From: Kitasatospora purpeofusca
Lineage (GTDB): Bacteria; Actinomycetota; Actinomycetes; Streptomycetales; Streptomycetaceae
Direction of reading: 5' to 3'
DNA length: 64,000 nucleotides
Assembly: GCF_000718025.1 (NCBI RefSeq)
Contig: NZ_JODS01000001.1
Span: 1-64,000 of the forward strand
Shown: piece by piece, positions 42,006 through 50,451 of the stretch
Numbering within the stretch: position 1 is the first letter of the stretch
Layout of the letters: every line of letters starts with the position of its first letter
Notes under the pieces: generated by a model
The model's input: the letters and a program-made list of their open reading frames with translations, nothing else
Told to the model about the DNA's origin: nothing
Database searches by the model: none
Translations under genes and position numbers: made by a program

Positions 42006-42562
42006 GGTGTCACGCCCCGTTCCTCCAGAGCGAGCCTGAGCGCGCGCAGCGCGTAGTACAGCCGCGAGCGCACGGTGCCTGCGGGGATGCCGAGTTCGGC
42101 GGACGCCTCGGTGGCGGTCAGGCCCTTGAAGTAGGTCTCCACGACGACCTCCCGGTGCGCGGGCGACAGGTCGCCGAGAGCGTCGGCGACCGTCATCATC
42201 CGCAGTGCGCGGTCGAGTTCGTCCGCGGCGGGCAGCAACTCCAGCGGCGCCGCGTCCACTTCTCGCGGCCGGGCGAGCGCGGCGCGGTGGCCGTCGATGA
42301 CGATCCGCCGCGCGACGGTGGCCAGCCAGGGGCGCAGCGACACGGCCGCCGGGTCGAGCCGGTGGAGGTTGCGCCAGGCCCGCAGCAGGGTCTCCTGCAC
42401 GACGTCCTCGGCGCGTTGGCGGTCCCCCGCGACGAGGTGGAGCACGAAGCCCAGCAGGGGCCCGGCGTGCTCGCGGTAGAGGGCGCGCATCAGCTCCTCG
42501 TCCGGTGCCGACGCGCTCCGCGCGGCCGGGCGGCCGCCACCGGGAGGTTCCTCGGTCACCAT
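42002..42562 (-). CDS. ECF-family RNA polymerase sigma factor
   Basis: A 186-residue ECF sigma factor with region 2 (LYREHAGPLLGFVLHLVAGDRQRAEDVVQETLLRAWRNL) and region 4 (VVVETYFKGLTATEASAELGIPAGTVRSRLYYALRALRLALEE). ATG 42562 follows an AAGG element; ATG 42577 would add MRKDV. It is the likely partner of the overlapping anti-sigma gene. Sigma and anti-sigma are on the minus strand with the lipoprotein gene just upstream. Confidence 0.93.
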   Translation of the reverse strand: MVTEEPPGGGRPAARSASAPDEELMRALYREHAGPLLGFVLHLVAGDRQRAEDVVQETLLRAWRNLHRLDPAAVSLRPWLATVARRIVIDGHRAALARPREVDAAPLELLPAADELDRALRMMTVADALGDLSPAHREVVVETYFKGLTATEASAELGIPAGTVRSRLYYALRALRLALEERGVTP

Positions 42563-42617
42563 CACATCCTTGCGCACCCGTGCCTCCGGGTCGAGTGTGG
42601 GCGGCGGCCCGTCGGGC

Positions 42618-43211
42618 TCAGTAACCGGAGCCGCCCGAACTGGCGGCGGCCCGGTCGCCGGTGGGGGTCACCGCGAACCAGACGCCCTGGACGCCCTGGC
42701 CCTTGGTGTCGCCGGGGTTGTGGTCGGGGGCGTAACGGTAGAGCGGCCAGCCGGCGACGGTGAGCTGCTTGCTGCCGTCGGCCCGGGTGACGGTGCCGAC
42801 CAGTTTCGCGTCGATGCCGTTGACGGTGACCGCCGTGCCGGCGGCCGGGGCGGCGGCCGGGGGCCAGAGCGCGGCGCAGTCGCCGTTGCAGGTGGCGGTG
42901 GGCGGTGTGGCGCTGTCCTTGTCGAAGCGGTAGAGGGTGAAGCCCGCGCTGTCGGTGACGACGGTGCCGAGCCGGGCGTCGGTGGTGGTCCGCAGGGTGG
43001 CGGCGGACGTGCCCGGTACGGCGGGAGCGGAGGAGGACGCGGGCGGGTTCGCGGGCGGCGAGCCGCCGGAGGAGCCGGACGAGCCGGACGAGCCGCAGCC
43101 CGCGACGAGGGCGGCGGCGGCCAGCCCGGCGGCGGCGAGCACGGCGAGGCGCCCGGTCCCGCGAACGGAACCGGTCGGGCCTTCGGTACGGGTACGGCGG
43201 ATGTTGCGCAT
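42618..43211 (-). CDS. Secreted repeat lipoprotein (PF03640, YRFD repeats)
   Basis: A 197-residue lipoprotein of the SCO0930 type. The signal ends with lipobox ALVAGC followed by a Gly/Ser-rich linker. Two repeats are present: DSAGFTLYRFDKD...CNGDCAALWPP and TVAGWPLYRYAPDHNPGDTKGQGVQGVWFAVTPTG. ATG 43211 has a GGGGAG site 8 bp upstream. The function is unknown; it may be a surface-exposed electron-transfer or heme-related module. It lies 55 bp upstream of the ECF sigma gene on the same strand. Confidence 0.88.
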   Translation of the reverse strand: MRNIRRTRTEGPTGSVRGTGRLAVLAAAGLAAAALVAGCGSSGSSGSSGGSPPANPPASSSAPAVPGTSAATLRTTTDARLGTVVTDSAGFTLYRFDKDSATPPTATCNGDCAALWPPAAAPAAGTAVTVNGIDAKLVGTVTRADGSKQLTVAGWPLYRYAPDHNPGDTKGQGVQGVWFAVTPTGDRAAASSGGSGY

Positions 43212-43355
43212 GGTGACCGCTCCCCGGTCGGTGGGTGGGCACGTCGGTGCCTGACACCCTCCGGTACGGACGGGAGCCCCGTTCCGCTCGACGAATCGCG
43301 CGGTAGGGTCCGCGGAATAGCGCGCGGACAGCAGCCGTTGTCGGGGGCAGATGGC

Positions 43356-43410
43356 CCAGGGGTTGTCCGACAACTCGCACCGCGCGCGCGAGTTGTCGGA
43401 CAACCCCTGG
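43356..43410. promoter_or_regulatory. 23-bp perfect inverted repeat upstream of thioredoxin
   Basis: Arms 43356-43378 and 43388-43410 are exact complements with a 9-base loop, and each contains TTGTCCGACAA or its complement TTGTCGGACAA, an operator form common for GntR/FadR-type regulators. It lies between the divergent lipoprotein and thioredoxin genes, 32 bp upstream of the thioredoxin ATG. It could be a double operator, an RNA hairpin or both. Confidence 0.75.
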
Positions 43411-43442
43411 ACCGCCACCACCGGAAGGGCAGGAATCGCGAG

Positions 43443-43832
43443 ATGAGCAGCACGGTCGAGCTGACCAAGGAGAACTTCGACGAGATCGTCCCCGGTGAGG
43501 GCGGCAAGGATTTCGTCCTGATCGACTTCTGGGCGGCCTGGTGCGGCCCGTGCCGGCAGTTCGCGCCGGTCTTCGAGAAGGCCGCCGAGCGTCACCAGGA
43601 CCTCGTGTTCGCCAAGGTCGACACCGAGGCGCAGCAGGAGCTCGCCGCGGCGTTCGGGATCCAGTCGATCCCGACGCTGGCGATCATCCGGGAGGGCGTG
43701 CTCGTCTTCTCCCAGGCCGGGGCGCTGCCCGAGCCGGTGTTCGAGGATCTGATCGGCCAGGCCAGGAAGCTGGACATGGACGAGGTCAAGCGGAAGGTGG
43801 CGGCGGAGCAGAACGGCGCTCCGCAGGCCTGA
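43443..43832 (+). CDS. trxA: Thioredoxin
   Basis: A 129-residue thioredoxin with the active site WCGPC (Trp33, Cys34, Cys37) and the cis-proline in IQSIPTLAII. The C-terminal 20 residues (LDMDEVKRKVAAEQNGAPQA) extend beyond the fold. It reduces protein disulfides in the cytoplasm. ATG 43443 follows a weak GGAAGGGC element. No thioredoxin reductase is adjacent. Confidence 0.95.
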   Translation: MSSTVELTKENFDEIVPGEGGKDFVLIDFWAAWCGPCRQFAPVFEKAAERHQDLVFAKVDTEAQQELAAAFGIQSIPTLAIIREGVLVFSQAGALPEPVFEDLIGQARKLDMDEVKRKVAAEQNGAPQA

Positions 43833-43849
43833 CGGCCGTTCGCCCCTGC

Positions 43850-43888
43850 GGCGGGCTCCGGGGCGGTTCGTCCGTCCCGGGGCCCGCC
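43850..43888. terminator. Bidirectional terminator hairpin
   Basis: A 17-bp stem (15 pairs) with loop TTCGT between the convergent thioredoxin and WYL-regulator genes. Confidence 0.75.
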
Positions 43889-43930
43889 GTCGCGTTTTTC
43901 GGCGGACCGGCGGGCGTTCGGAGGGGTGCC

Positions 43931-44908
43931 TCAGCCGTCGGCCGGTGCCGGTCCGTCCTCCGTCCAGTCGGTGAGGCGGGCGGCCAGCGCGCGGACCTCG
44001 TCGCGCAGGGCCGCGGGGCGGCGGACGGTGAAGGGCCAACCGAGGCCGGCGAGCATGACCGCCATGCCGTCGAGGCGCTCGGCCCGGGCGCGGAGCAGCA
44101 CCCTGCCGTCCTCGGTCGCGGTGACCGTGCCGGCGGTGGGCGGGATGCGCCGGCGGGCCTCGTCCAGACCGGTGGTCAGGACGACCTCGATCTCGTGCTG
44201 CCACGGCACCGAGGCGAGCGATTCCAGGACCCGCCGCACCGGGTCGGCGTCCGCGGGCGGTTCGAAGCCGGCCTCGCCCGGGTGGACGGCGCGGATCCGG
44301 TCCAGCCGGAAGGTGCGCTGCTCGCCGCTGCGGTGGTCCAGCCCCGTGGTGTACCAGCGGCCGGAGTGGAAGACCAGCCCGTACGGGTCGAACTCGCGCT
44401 CGCTGGGCGTGCCGACGCGGTCCCGGTAGTCGAGCCGGACCCGGCGGCCGCGGCGCGCGGCCTCGGCGAGCGTGAACAGCGCCGAGGCGGCCGGGCTGGG
44501 GCCGGCGGCGGGCGCGGCGGTCAGTCCGAGGGTCTGCTCGACGGCCGCGACCTGCTCGCGCAGCGCCGGCGGCAGCACCCGCTGGATCTTGGCGAGGGCC
44601 GACTCCCCGGCCTGCTCCCCCACCGACAGCCCGGACCGGCGGCCGGCCAGCAGGCCGAGCACCACCGAGGCGGCCTCGTCCCCGGTGAGCATCAGCGGCG
44701 GCAGCCGGTAGCCGGGCAGCAGGCGGTAGCCGCCGTAGCGGCCGCGCTCGGCCCGGACGGGGATGCCGAGTTCGGCGAGCCGGGACGCGTAGCGGCGCAC
44801 GGTGCGGACGTCGACCTCCAGCCGCTCGGCGAGTTCGGCGCCGGTGAGACCGGGGCGGGCCTGGAGCAGTTCGAGGAGGGCGAGGATGCGGCTGACCGGG
44901 TGCTCCAC
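43931..44908 (-). CDS. WYL-domain (DeoR/YafY-like) transcriptional regulator
   Basis: A 325-residue regulator. The HTH is PVSRILALLELLQARPGLTGAELAERLEVDVRTVRRYASRLAELG (about 4-50), then the RGRYGGYRLLPGYRLPPLMLTGDEA linker, and the WYL region starting VRLDYRDRVGTPSEREFDPYGLVFHSGRWYTTGLDHRSG. WYL domains bind nucleotides or ligands and some members regulate DNA damage or defence genes. GTG 44908 follows AGGAGCGGAG; the ORF extends another 44 codons of Pro/Gly repeats (13-bp repeated DNA), which I exclude. It is divergent from the alpha/beta hydrolase at 45130 and may control it. Confidence 0.88.
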   Translation of the reverse strand: MEHPVSRILALLELLQARPGLTGAELAERLEVDVRTVRRYASRLAELGIPVRAERGRYGGYRLLPGYRLPPLMLTGDEAASVVLGLLAGRRSGLSVGEQAGESALAKIQRVLPPALREQVAAVEQTLGLTAAPAAGPSPAASALFTLAEAARRGRRVRLDYRDRVGTPSEREFDPYGLVFHSGRWYTTGLDHRSGEQRTFRLDRIRAVHPGEAGFEPPADADPVRRVLESLASVPWQHEIEVVLTTGLDEARRRIPPTAGTVTATEDGRVLLRARAERLDGMAVMLAGLGWPFTVRRPAALRDEVRALAARLTDWTEDGPAPADG

Positions 44909-45129
44909 CGTGCTCCGCTCCTGTTCTCCCGTACGGCCGGACGGTCGGCCGGGCGGTCGGCCGGGCGGTCGGCCGGGCGGGGCCGACGACCGGGTGGTCG
45001 AACCGGCGGCAAATCCGGTCGAGTTCTGTCCGGTTGCCATTCTAGGGTCGGGTCACGGCGGGCGGCCCGGGTGACGGTCAGGACCGGATCCGGGCGCACC
45101 ACAGGCATTCCAGAGAGGACCGTCCCATC

Positions 45130-45873
45130 ATGAGCACCTTCGTACTCGTCCCCGGTTTCTGGCTCGGCGGCTGGGCTTGGGAGGCCGTGGCCGAACCCCT
45201 GCGCGCCGCGGGCCACACCGTGCACGCGGTGACCCTGCCCGGGCTCGCCGAGCGGGCCGGCGAGGCCACGGCGGAGACCGGCGCCGAGGCCCAGGTCGCC
45301 GACCTCGCCGAGCTGTTGGTCCGGGAGGACCTCCGGGACGTGGTCCTGGTGGCGCACAGCGGCGGCACCATCGCCGTGTCCGGCGCGGCCGACCGGGTGC
45401 CGGAGCGGATCCGGCGAGTGGTCTACCTCGACGCGGGCCCGCTCGCCGACGGTGTCGCGCTCGCGGACCTCTGGGAGCCGGACTACCGCGCCACGCTGGA
45501 GGCCACGCTGGTGGACGGCCGGTGGCTGCCGCTGCCGTCCTGGGAGGTGCTGGCCTCCGACGGCGCCTCGGTGGAGGGCATCGACGAGGCCGGGCTGGCG
45601 CGGTTCCGCGAGCGGGCGACGGCCCAGCCGGCCGGGACGCTCTACGAGCCGGTGCGGCTGACCGGCGGGGCGGACAAGCTGCCGAAGGCCCTGGTCTCCT
45701 GCTCGATGCCGCTGGCGCAGGTCCGGGAGCTGATCGCCGCCGGACACCCGTACTTCGCGGCGCTCGGCGGGGCGGAGTGGGAACTGCGCGAGGTGCCGAC
45801 CGGGCACTGGCCGATGTTCTCCCGGCCGGCCGAAACGGCGGCGGCGCTCGCGGAGTTGGCGGCGCTCGGCTAG
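45130..45873 (+). CDS. Alpha/beta hydrolase
   Basis: A 247-residue serine hydrolase: MSTFVLVPGFWLGGWAWEAVAEPLRAAGH (oxyanion-hole region LVPGFWLGGW), the nucleophile elbow VLVAHSGGT (Ser near residue 77), and C-terminal EVPTGHWPMFSRP with the catalytic His. The substrate is unknown. The WYL-regulator gene is divergent 221 bp away and is the likely local controller. A perfect terminator follows. Confidence 0.9.
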   Translation: MSTFVLVPGFWLGGWAWEAVAEPLRAAGHTVHAVTLPGLAERAGEATAETGAEAQVADLAELLVREDLRDVVLVAHSGGTIAVSGAADRVPERIRRVVYLDAGPLADGVALADLWEPDYRATLEATLVDGRWLPLPSWEVLASDGASVEGIDEAGLARFRERATAQPAGTLYEPVRLTGGADKLPKALVSCSMPLAQVRELIAAGHPYFAALGGAEWELREVPTGHWPMFSRPAETAAALAELAALG

Positions 45874-45890
45874 GTCGCTTCCTCGTACCC

Positions 45891-45932
45891 GGTGGCCGCA
45901 GCACCGTACCTCTGTGCGGTGCTGCGGCCACC
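45891..45932. terminator. Terminator hairpin after the alpha/beta hydrolase
   Basis: A perfect 16-bp stem (GGTGGCCGCAGCACCG and its complement) with a 10-base loop, 18 bp beyond the stop. Confidence 0.85.
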
Positions 45933-46139
45933 GAGGTGTGAAGGGGTTGTCCGGACCGGCGCCTCGCCCGCGTGTTCGGCTGCGCCGGGCGGTCCGGTCG
46001 GCGCAGGATGGGCACGGCAGGACGCCGGGGCGGCGTGGCGGCACGACGGCGCACCGGCACCGGAGCACCACCGGCACGTCTGCGGCCCCGCGCCGTCCGC
46101 CCGAACAACAGCACCGATCCAGAGCAGCGAGGAGCACGT

Positions 46140-47654
46140 ATGACCTCCCCCCAGTCCCCCGCCCCCGAGGAGTTCGACGTCATCGTGATCGGCGCGGGCC
46201 CCACCGGCGAGAACGTCGCCGACCGGACGGCCGCCGCCGGGCTGCGCACGGTGATCGTGGAGAGCGAACTGGTCGGCGGCGAGTGTTCGTACTGGGCCTG
46301 CATGCCGAGCAAGGCGCTGCTGCGCCCGGTGGCCGCGCTGGCCGACGCCCGCGCGGTGGCCGGTTCCCGGGAGGCGGTCGGCGGCCGGGCGCTGGACGCG
46401 GCAGCGGTGCTGGCGCGGCGTGACTCCTTCGCCTCGCACTGGCAGGACGACGGCCAGGTGCAGTGGCTCCGTGACACCGGCATCGAACTGGCCCGGGGCC
46501 ACGGCCGGCTGGCCGGCGAACGGCAGGTGACGGTCGAGTCGGAGGACGGCGGCGAGCGGCTGCTGGTCGCCCGGCACGCCGTCGCGATCTGCACCGGGAG
46601 CCGCCCGGTGCTGCCGCGCGACGTGGCCGGACTGGCCGACGCCCGACCGTGGACCAACCGCGAGGCGACCGGCGCGCCCGCCGTCCCCCGGCGGCTTGCC
46701 GTGGTGGGCGGCGGGGTGGTCGGCGTGGAACTCGCCACCGCCTGGCGGGCACTCGGCTCGGAGGTGGTGCTGCTGGTCCGCGGCTCCGCGCTGCTGCCCC
46801 GGACGGAGCCGTTCGCCGGTGAGCTGGTCGCGGACGGTCTGCGGGACCTCGGGGTGGACCTGCGGTTCGGGACGGAGGTGACCGCGCTGGAGCGACGGTC
46901 GGTGGACGGCGCGGACAGGACGGACGGGGCGGACAGGACGGGCGGGGCGGACCCGGCGGACGGCCCGTCCGAGGTCACGCTCACCCTGGGCGACGGCGGG
47001 CGGCTGACCGTGGACGAGGTGCTGTACGCCACCGGGCGCGCCCCGCGCACGGCCGACGTCGGCCTGGAGCAGGTCGGTCTGCACCCCGGCAACTGGCTCG
47101 ACGTGGACGACAGCTGCACCGTGCTCGGCGTCGACGGCACGTGGCTGTACGCCGCCGGGGACGTCAACCACCGGGCGCTGCTCACCCATCAGGGCAAGTA
47201 CCAGGCGCGGATCACCGGCGCGGCGATCGTCGCCCGCGCCCAGGCGCGCCCGCTGGACACCGAGCGCTGGGGCGCGCACGCCGCGTCCGCCGACAGCGCC
47301 GGCGCGCCCCAGGTGGTCTTCACGCAGCCGGAGGTCGCCGCCGTCGGTCTGACCCTCGACGCCGCCGAACGGGCCGGACTGCGGGTCAAGGCGATCGACC
47401 ACGACCTCGGCGCGGTCGCCGGGGCCTCGCTCTACGGCGACGACTACCGCGGCCGGGCCCGGGTCGTCTTCGACCTGGACCGGGAGGTGCTGGTCGGCGC
47501 GACCTTCGTCGGCCCCGGCGTCTCCGAGCTGCTGCACTCGGCGACGATCGCGGTGGTCGGCGAGGTGCCCATCGACCGGCTGTGGCACGCGGTGCCCGCC
47601 TACCCGACGATCAGCGAGGTCTGGCTGCGGCTGCTGGAGGGCTGCCGGGGCTGA
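46140..47654 (+). CDS. FAD-dependent pyridine nucleotide-disulfide oxidoreductase
   Basis: A 504-residue class I flavoprotein disulfide reductase like dihydrolipoamide dehydrogenase or mercuric reductase. The FAD-binding motif is VIGAGPTGENVADRTAAAG, the redox-active disulfide is GGECSYWACMPSKALL, the NAD(P) motif is VVGGGVVGVELATAW, and the second FAD segment is WLYAAGDVNHRALLTHQGKYQ. An in-frame repeat insertion (GADRTDGADRTGGADPADG) near residue 258 is unusual. ATG 46140 follows GAGGAGC. Its substrate is unknown. Confidence 0.92.
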   Translation: MTSPQSPAPEEFDVIVIGAGPTGENVADRTAAAGLRTVIVESELVGGECSYWACMPSKALLRPVAALADARAVAGSREAVGGRALDAAAVLARRDSFASHWQDDGQVQWLRDTGIELARGHGRLAGERQVTVESEDGGERLLVARHAVAICTGSRPVLPRDVAGLADARPWTNREATGAPAVPRRLAVVGGGVVGVELATAWRALGSEVVLLVRGSALLPRTEPFAGELVADGLRDLGVDLRFGTEVTALERRSVDGADRTDGADRTGGADPADGPSEVTLTLGDGGRLTVDEVLYATGRAPRTADVGLEQVGLHPGNWLDVDDSCTVLGVDGTWLYAAGDVNHRALLTHQGKYQARITGAAIVARAQARPLDTERWGAHAASADSAGAPQVVFTQPEVAAVGLTLDAAERAGLRVKAIDHDLGAVAGASLYGDDYRGRARVVFDLDREVLVGATFVGPGVSELLHSATIAVVGEVPIDRLWHAVPAYPTISEVWLRLLEGCRG

Positions 47655-47666
47655 CGGTGGCAGGCG

Positions 47667-47690
47667 GCGCGGCCGCCCGGGCGGCCGCGC
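47667..47690. terminator. Perfect 24-bp GC palindrome, likely terminator
   Basis: GCGCGGCCGCCC followed directly by its complement, 13 bp beyond the flavoprotein stop. Three to four 12-bp copies of CTGTCGGGTGCG follow at about 47690-47738. Confidence 0.6.
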
Positions 47691-47858
47691 TGTCGGGTGC
47701 GCTGTCAGGTGCGCTGTCGGGTGCGCCCTCGCGTGCGGGCGGTGCCCGGCGGCGGTCCGCCCCGGCGCGGCGCGCTGGTGGCGGGCCGTCGACGGCGGGA
47801 CACTGGCCCGGGAGGGGTGTCCGCGGGGGCCGTTTCGCCGACCGGGTGGTGTGTGGCA

Positions 47859-48956
47859 ATGACCGAGGTGCTGTTGGCCGTCGGGACCGAGAAGGGCCTC
47901 TTTCTCGGACGCAGTCGTAACCGGGTGGACTGGGAGTTCAGCGGGCCGCACTTCCGGATGAACGCGATCTACTCCGTCGCCGTCGACCGCCGCGGCGGTC
48001 GGACCAGACTGCTGGTGGGCGCCGACAGCAGCCACTGGGGCCCGTCGGTGTGGCGCTCGGACGACCTCGGCGCGAGCTGGTCCGAGCCGTCCGCCCCGGC
48101 CGTCCGCTTCCCCGAGCACACGGGCGCCTCGCTGACCCGGGTCTGGCAGCTCCAGCCGGCCGGGCCCGAGGCCCCGGGCGTGGTCTACGCGGGCACCGAA
48201 CCCGCCGCGCTGTTCCGCTCGGCGGACGGCGGCGAGACCTTCACCCTGGTCGAGTCGCTGTGGGACCACCCGCAGCGCACCGAGTGGGGCGCCGGCTACG
48301 GGGGCCAGGGCCTGCACACCGTCCTCTGCGACCCGCGCGACCCGGAACGGCTGCTGGTCGCCGTCTCCAGCGGCGGCGTCTACCGCAGCAAGGACGGCGG
48401 CGGCAGCTGGGAACCCTCCAACACCGGTCTGCGGGCCGAGTTCCTGCCGGAGGAGAACCAGTACCCCGAGTTCGGCCAGTGCGTGCACAAGATCGCCCGG
48501 GACGCCGTGAACCCGGACCGGCTCTACCTCCAGAACCACGGCGGCGTCTACCGCAGCGACGACGGCGGGGCGAGCTGGCGCTCGATCGCCGACGGCCTGC
48601 CCGCCGACTTCGGCTTCGCGATCGCCGCCCACCCGCACCGCGCCGACACCGCGTACGTGTTCCCGCTCGGCGGCGCCGACGACCGGATCCCGCCGGGCCG
48701 CCGCTGCCGGGTCTTCCGCACCGACGACGCCGGCGACAGCTGGCAGGCACTCGCCGAGGGCCTGCCCGGCGAGGACCACTACGGCGTCGTGCTGCGGGAC
48801 GCGCTGCGCACCGACGACCTCGCACCGGCCGGCATCTACTTCGGCACCCGGACCGGCGAGGTCTACGCCAGCAACGACGAGGGCGCGCACTGGTCGCCGG
48901 TGCTCTCCCACCTGCCGGACGTCCTCTGCGTCCGCGCGGCGGTGATCGCGGACTGA
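47859..48956 (+). CDS. BNR/sialidase-like beta-propeller protein
   Basis: A 365-residue protein with several BNR-type Asp-box repeats, for example SVWRSDDLGASWSEPSAP, ALFRSADGGETFTLVE, GVYRSKDGGGSWEPSN, GVYRSDDGGASWRSIADGL and VFRTDDAGDSWQALAEGL, the pattern of a beta-propeller fold. There is no signal peptide. The gene probably encodes a cytoplasmic exo-alpha-sialidase-like fold of unknown function. ATG 47859 has only a weak GGTGGTGTG site; no better start is nearby. Confidence 0.85.
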   Translation: MTEVLLAVGTEKGLFLGRSRNRVDWEFSGPHFRMNAIYSVAVDRRGGRTRLLVGADSSHWGPSVWRSDDLGASWSEPSAPAVRFPEHTGASLTRVWQLQPAGPEAPGVVYAGTEPAALFRSADGGETFTLVESLWDHPQRTEWGAGYGGQGLHTVLCDPRDPERLLVAVSSGGVYRSKDGGGSWEPSNTGLRAEFLPEENQYPEFGQCVHKIARDAVNPDRLYLQNHGGVYRSDDGGASWRSIADGLPADFGFAIAAHPHRADTAYVFPLGGADDRIPPGRRCRVFRTDDAGDSWQALAEGLPGEDHYGVVLRDALRTDDLAPAGIYFGTRTGEVYASNDEGAHWSPVLSHLPDVLCVRAAVIAD

Positions 48957-48973
48957 GCGGCCGGGGGTCGGGC

Positions 48974-49426
48974 TCAGGTGTCGTACTCGCCGTCCCAGGG
49001 GGCGTGGAAGCCGAGGCCGTCGGGGTAGAGCTCGGCCCAGTCGTCCTCCGTCGCGTCCTCGCCGTGCCGCTCGACCACCAGGCCGAAGCGGCAGCCGTCG
49101 ACCAGCACCGCGAAGGGCGCGACGGCGATGTCCCCGAACTCCCGCTCCGGCAGCGCGTCCAGCCACTCGCGCAGCAGTTCCTCGGCGGCCTTCGGCGCAC
49201 CGGCGTCGCACTCCTCCGGCGCCGCCTCGATCCGTGAGCCGAGGTGCCGCCCGCCCTCGTCGAACCGGTGCAGCACCGCGTACCACGCCCCGTCGTCGAC
49301 GTCGAACGACTCCTCGGGGCGGGCGTAGCAGACGGAGGCGAAGAACTGGCCGCCGCGGCAACGGCCGATGGTGTCGGTGCGGTAGCCGGGCTCGTGGAGG
49401 ATCGGGACGACCTCGGGGACGCTCAT
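48974..49426 (-). CDS. Hypothetical protein
   Basis: A 150-residue acidic protein of no family I recognise; conserved-looking segments are VPILHEPGYRTDTIGRCRGGQFFASVCYARPEES, the YAVLHRFDEGGRHLGSRIEAA block and WLDALPEREFGDIAVAPFAVLVDGCRFGLVVERHG. The second half is like a small alpha/beta domain that displays the protein's own activity record, but I cannot assign it. The ATG at 49426 is used; upstream codons do not look coding. Confidence 0.75.
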   Translation of the reverse strand: MSVPEVVPILHEPGYRTDTIGRCRGGQFFASVCYARPEESFDVDDGAWYAVLHRFDEGGRHLGSRIEAAPEECDAGAPKAAEELLREWLDALPEREFGDIAVAPFAVLVDGCRFGLVVERHGEDATEDDWAELYPDGLGFHAPWDGEYDT

Positions 49427-49614
49427 ACCCGGAACGCTAGGCGCCGCCACCGACAATCCGGCCACGTCCGATCCGGCCACGTCCTGACCGATTCGCCGCC
49501 CCGGTCGGCCGGTTGACCGACAGTCGGTTGATCCCGGGCGGATCGTTCACCGAGCATGGCGGACGACAGGGCGCACCGAGGGGTGTGCCGACGCGCGAGG
49601 ATCGGACGAACGGC

Positions 49615-50391
49615 GTGGCGCAGGCGGGGAGCGACTGGCAGTACGGGTACGGGGCCGACGGGGTCGCCGTGGTGCGGTTCGAGCAGGGCGAACGGGAGGG
49701 CCGCCCCTGGGCGGACCGGCTGGAGGCGGTCGACCCGGGCGCCGATCCGGCGGCCCTGGCCGCCTTCGTGCGGAAGGAACTGGCAGGCTGGGTGGTCTCC
49801 GGACCGGTCCGGCTCGGGGAGGAGCTGGTGCGCCAGGGGGCCGCGGTGCTGCGCCACGGCCACACCATGCACCGGGACCTCGTCGACGCTCCCCCGCCCG
49901 GGGGTTGGGCGGCCTGGGCGGACACCCCGCTCCGGGACGGGTTCCGTGCCGTCCCCTGCGACCGCGGGCCCGAGGCGCTCGTGCCCGCCTCGCGGGCGGC
50001 CTTCGGCCCCGGCCACCCCGACCACCGCCCGGACGAGGGCCGGGACGACCGGTCCTCGGTGCTGAGGATCGCCGAACTGCTCTCCGGGCAGGTGATAGGA
50101 CCCCTGTTGCCGGCCAGCACCCTGGTCGTGGACGGTACCGACCGGGTGGTGGCCGGTGCGGTGCTCACCGACTGGGACGGCCTGCCCTGGATCGCCCACG
50201 TGTTCCGCCACCCGTCGCACGGCTACCCCGGCCTCGGCCGCGACCTGCTGCGCCGGGTCCTCGCCGAGGTCGCCGCCGGCGGCACCACCCGGATCGGACT
50301 GGCCGTGACCGAGGGCAACCGGGCCCGGCAGCTGTACGAGGAGCTGGGTTTCACGACGACGCACAGCTCGCTGACGGTCGTCGTCCCCTGA
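49615..50391 (+). CDS. GNAT family N-acetyltransferase
   Basis: A 258-residue protein with a C-terminal GNAT domain: LVVDGTDRVVAGAVLTDWDGLPWIAHVFRHPSHGYPGLGRDLLRRVLAEV (acetyl-CoA binding) and GGTTRIGLAVTEGNRARQLYEELGFTTT. The N-terminal 140 residues form an extra segment found in some acetyltransferases. GTG 49615 is chosen because the upstream 34 codons contain little coding bias; TTG 49513 is an alternative. The substrate is unknown. Confidence 0.78.
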   Translation: MAQAGSDWQYGYGADGVAVVRFEQGEREGRPWADRLEAVDPGADPAALAAFVRKELAGWVVSGPVRLGEELVRQGAAVLRHGHTMHRDLVDAPPPGGWAAWADTPLRDGFRAVPCDRGPEALVPASRAAFGPGHPDHRPDEGRDDRSSVLRIAELLSGQVIGPLLPASTLVVDGTDRVVAGAVLTDWDGLPWIAHVFRHPSHGYPGLGRDLLRRVLAEVAAGGTTRIGLAVTEGNRARQLYEELGFTTTHSSLTVVVP

Positions 50392-50414
50392 ATCGCGCGG
50401 AGTCGCCGCCGCCG

Positions 50415-50451
50415 TCCTGGAACCGGCCTCAGGGGCGGGCCAGTTCCAGGA
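50415..50451. terminator. Convergent terminator between GNAT and EamA genes
   Basis: TCCTGGAAC and GTTCCAGGA pair, with GGCC/GGCC extension, across a ~19-bp centre. The hairpin overlaps the last codons of the EamA gene. Confidence 0.65.

Noticed and set aside
45870..49361. 1163-residue minus-strand open frame
   Set aside because: It is antisense to the flavoprotein and BNR-repeat genes, which have clear motifs on the other strand.
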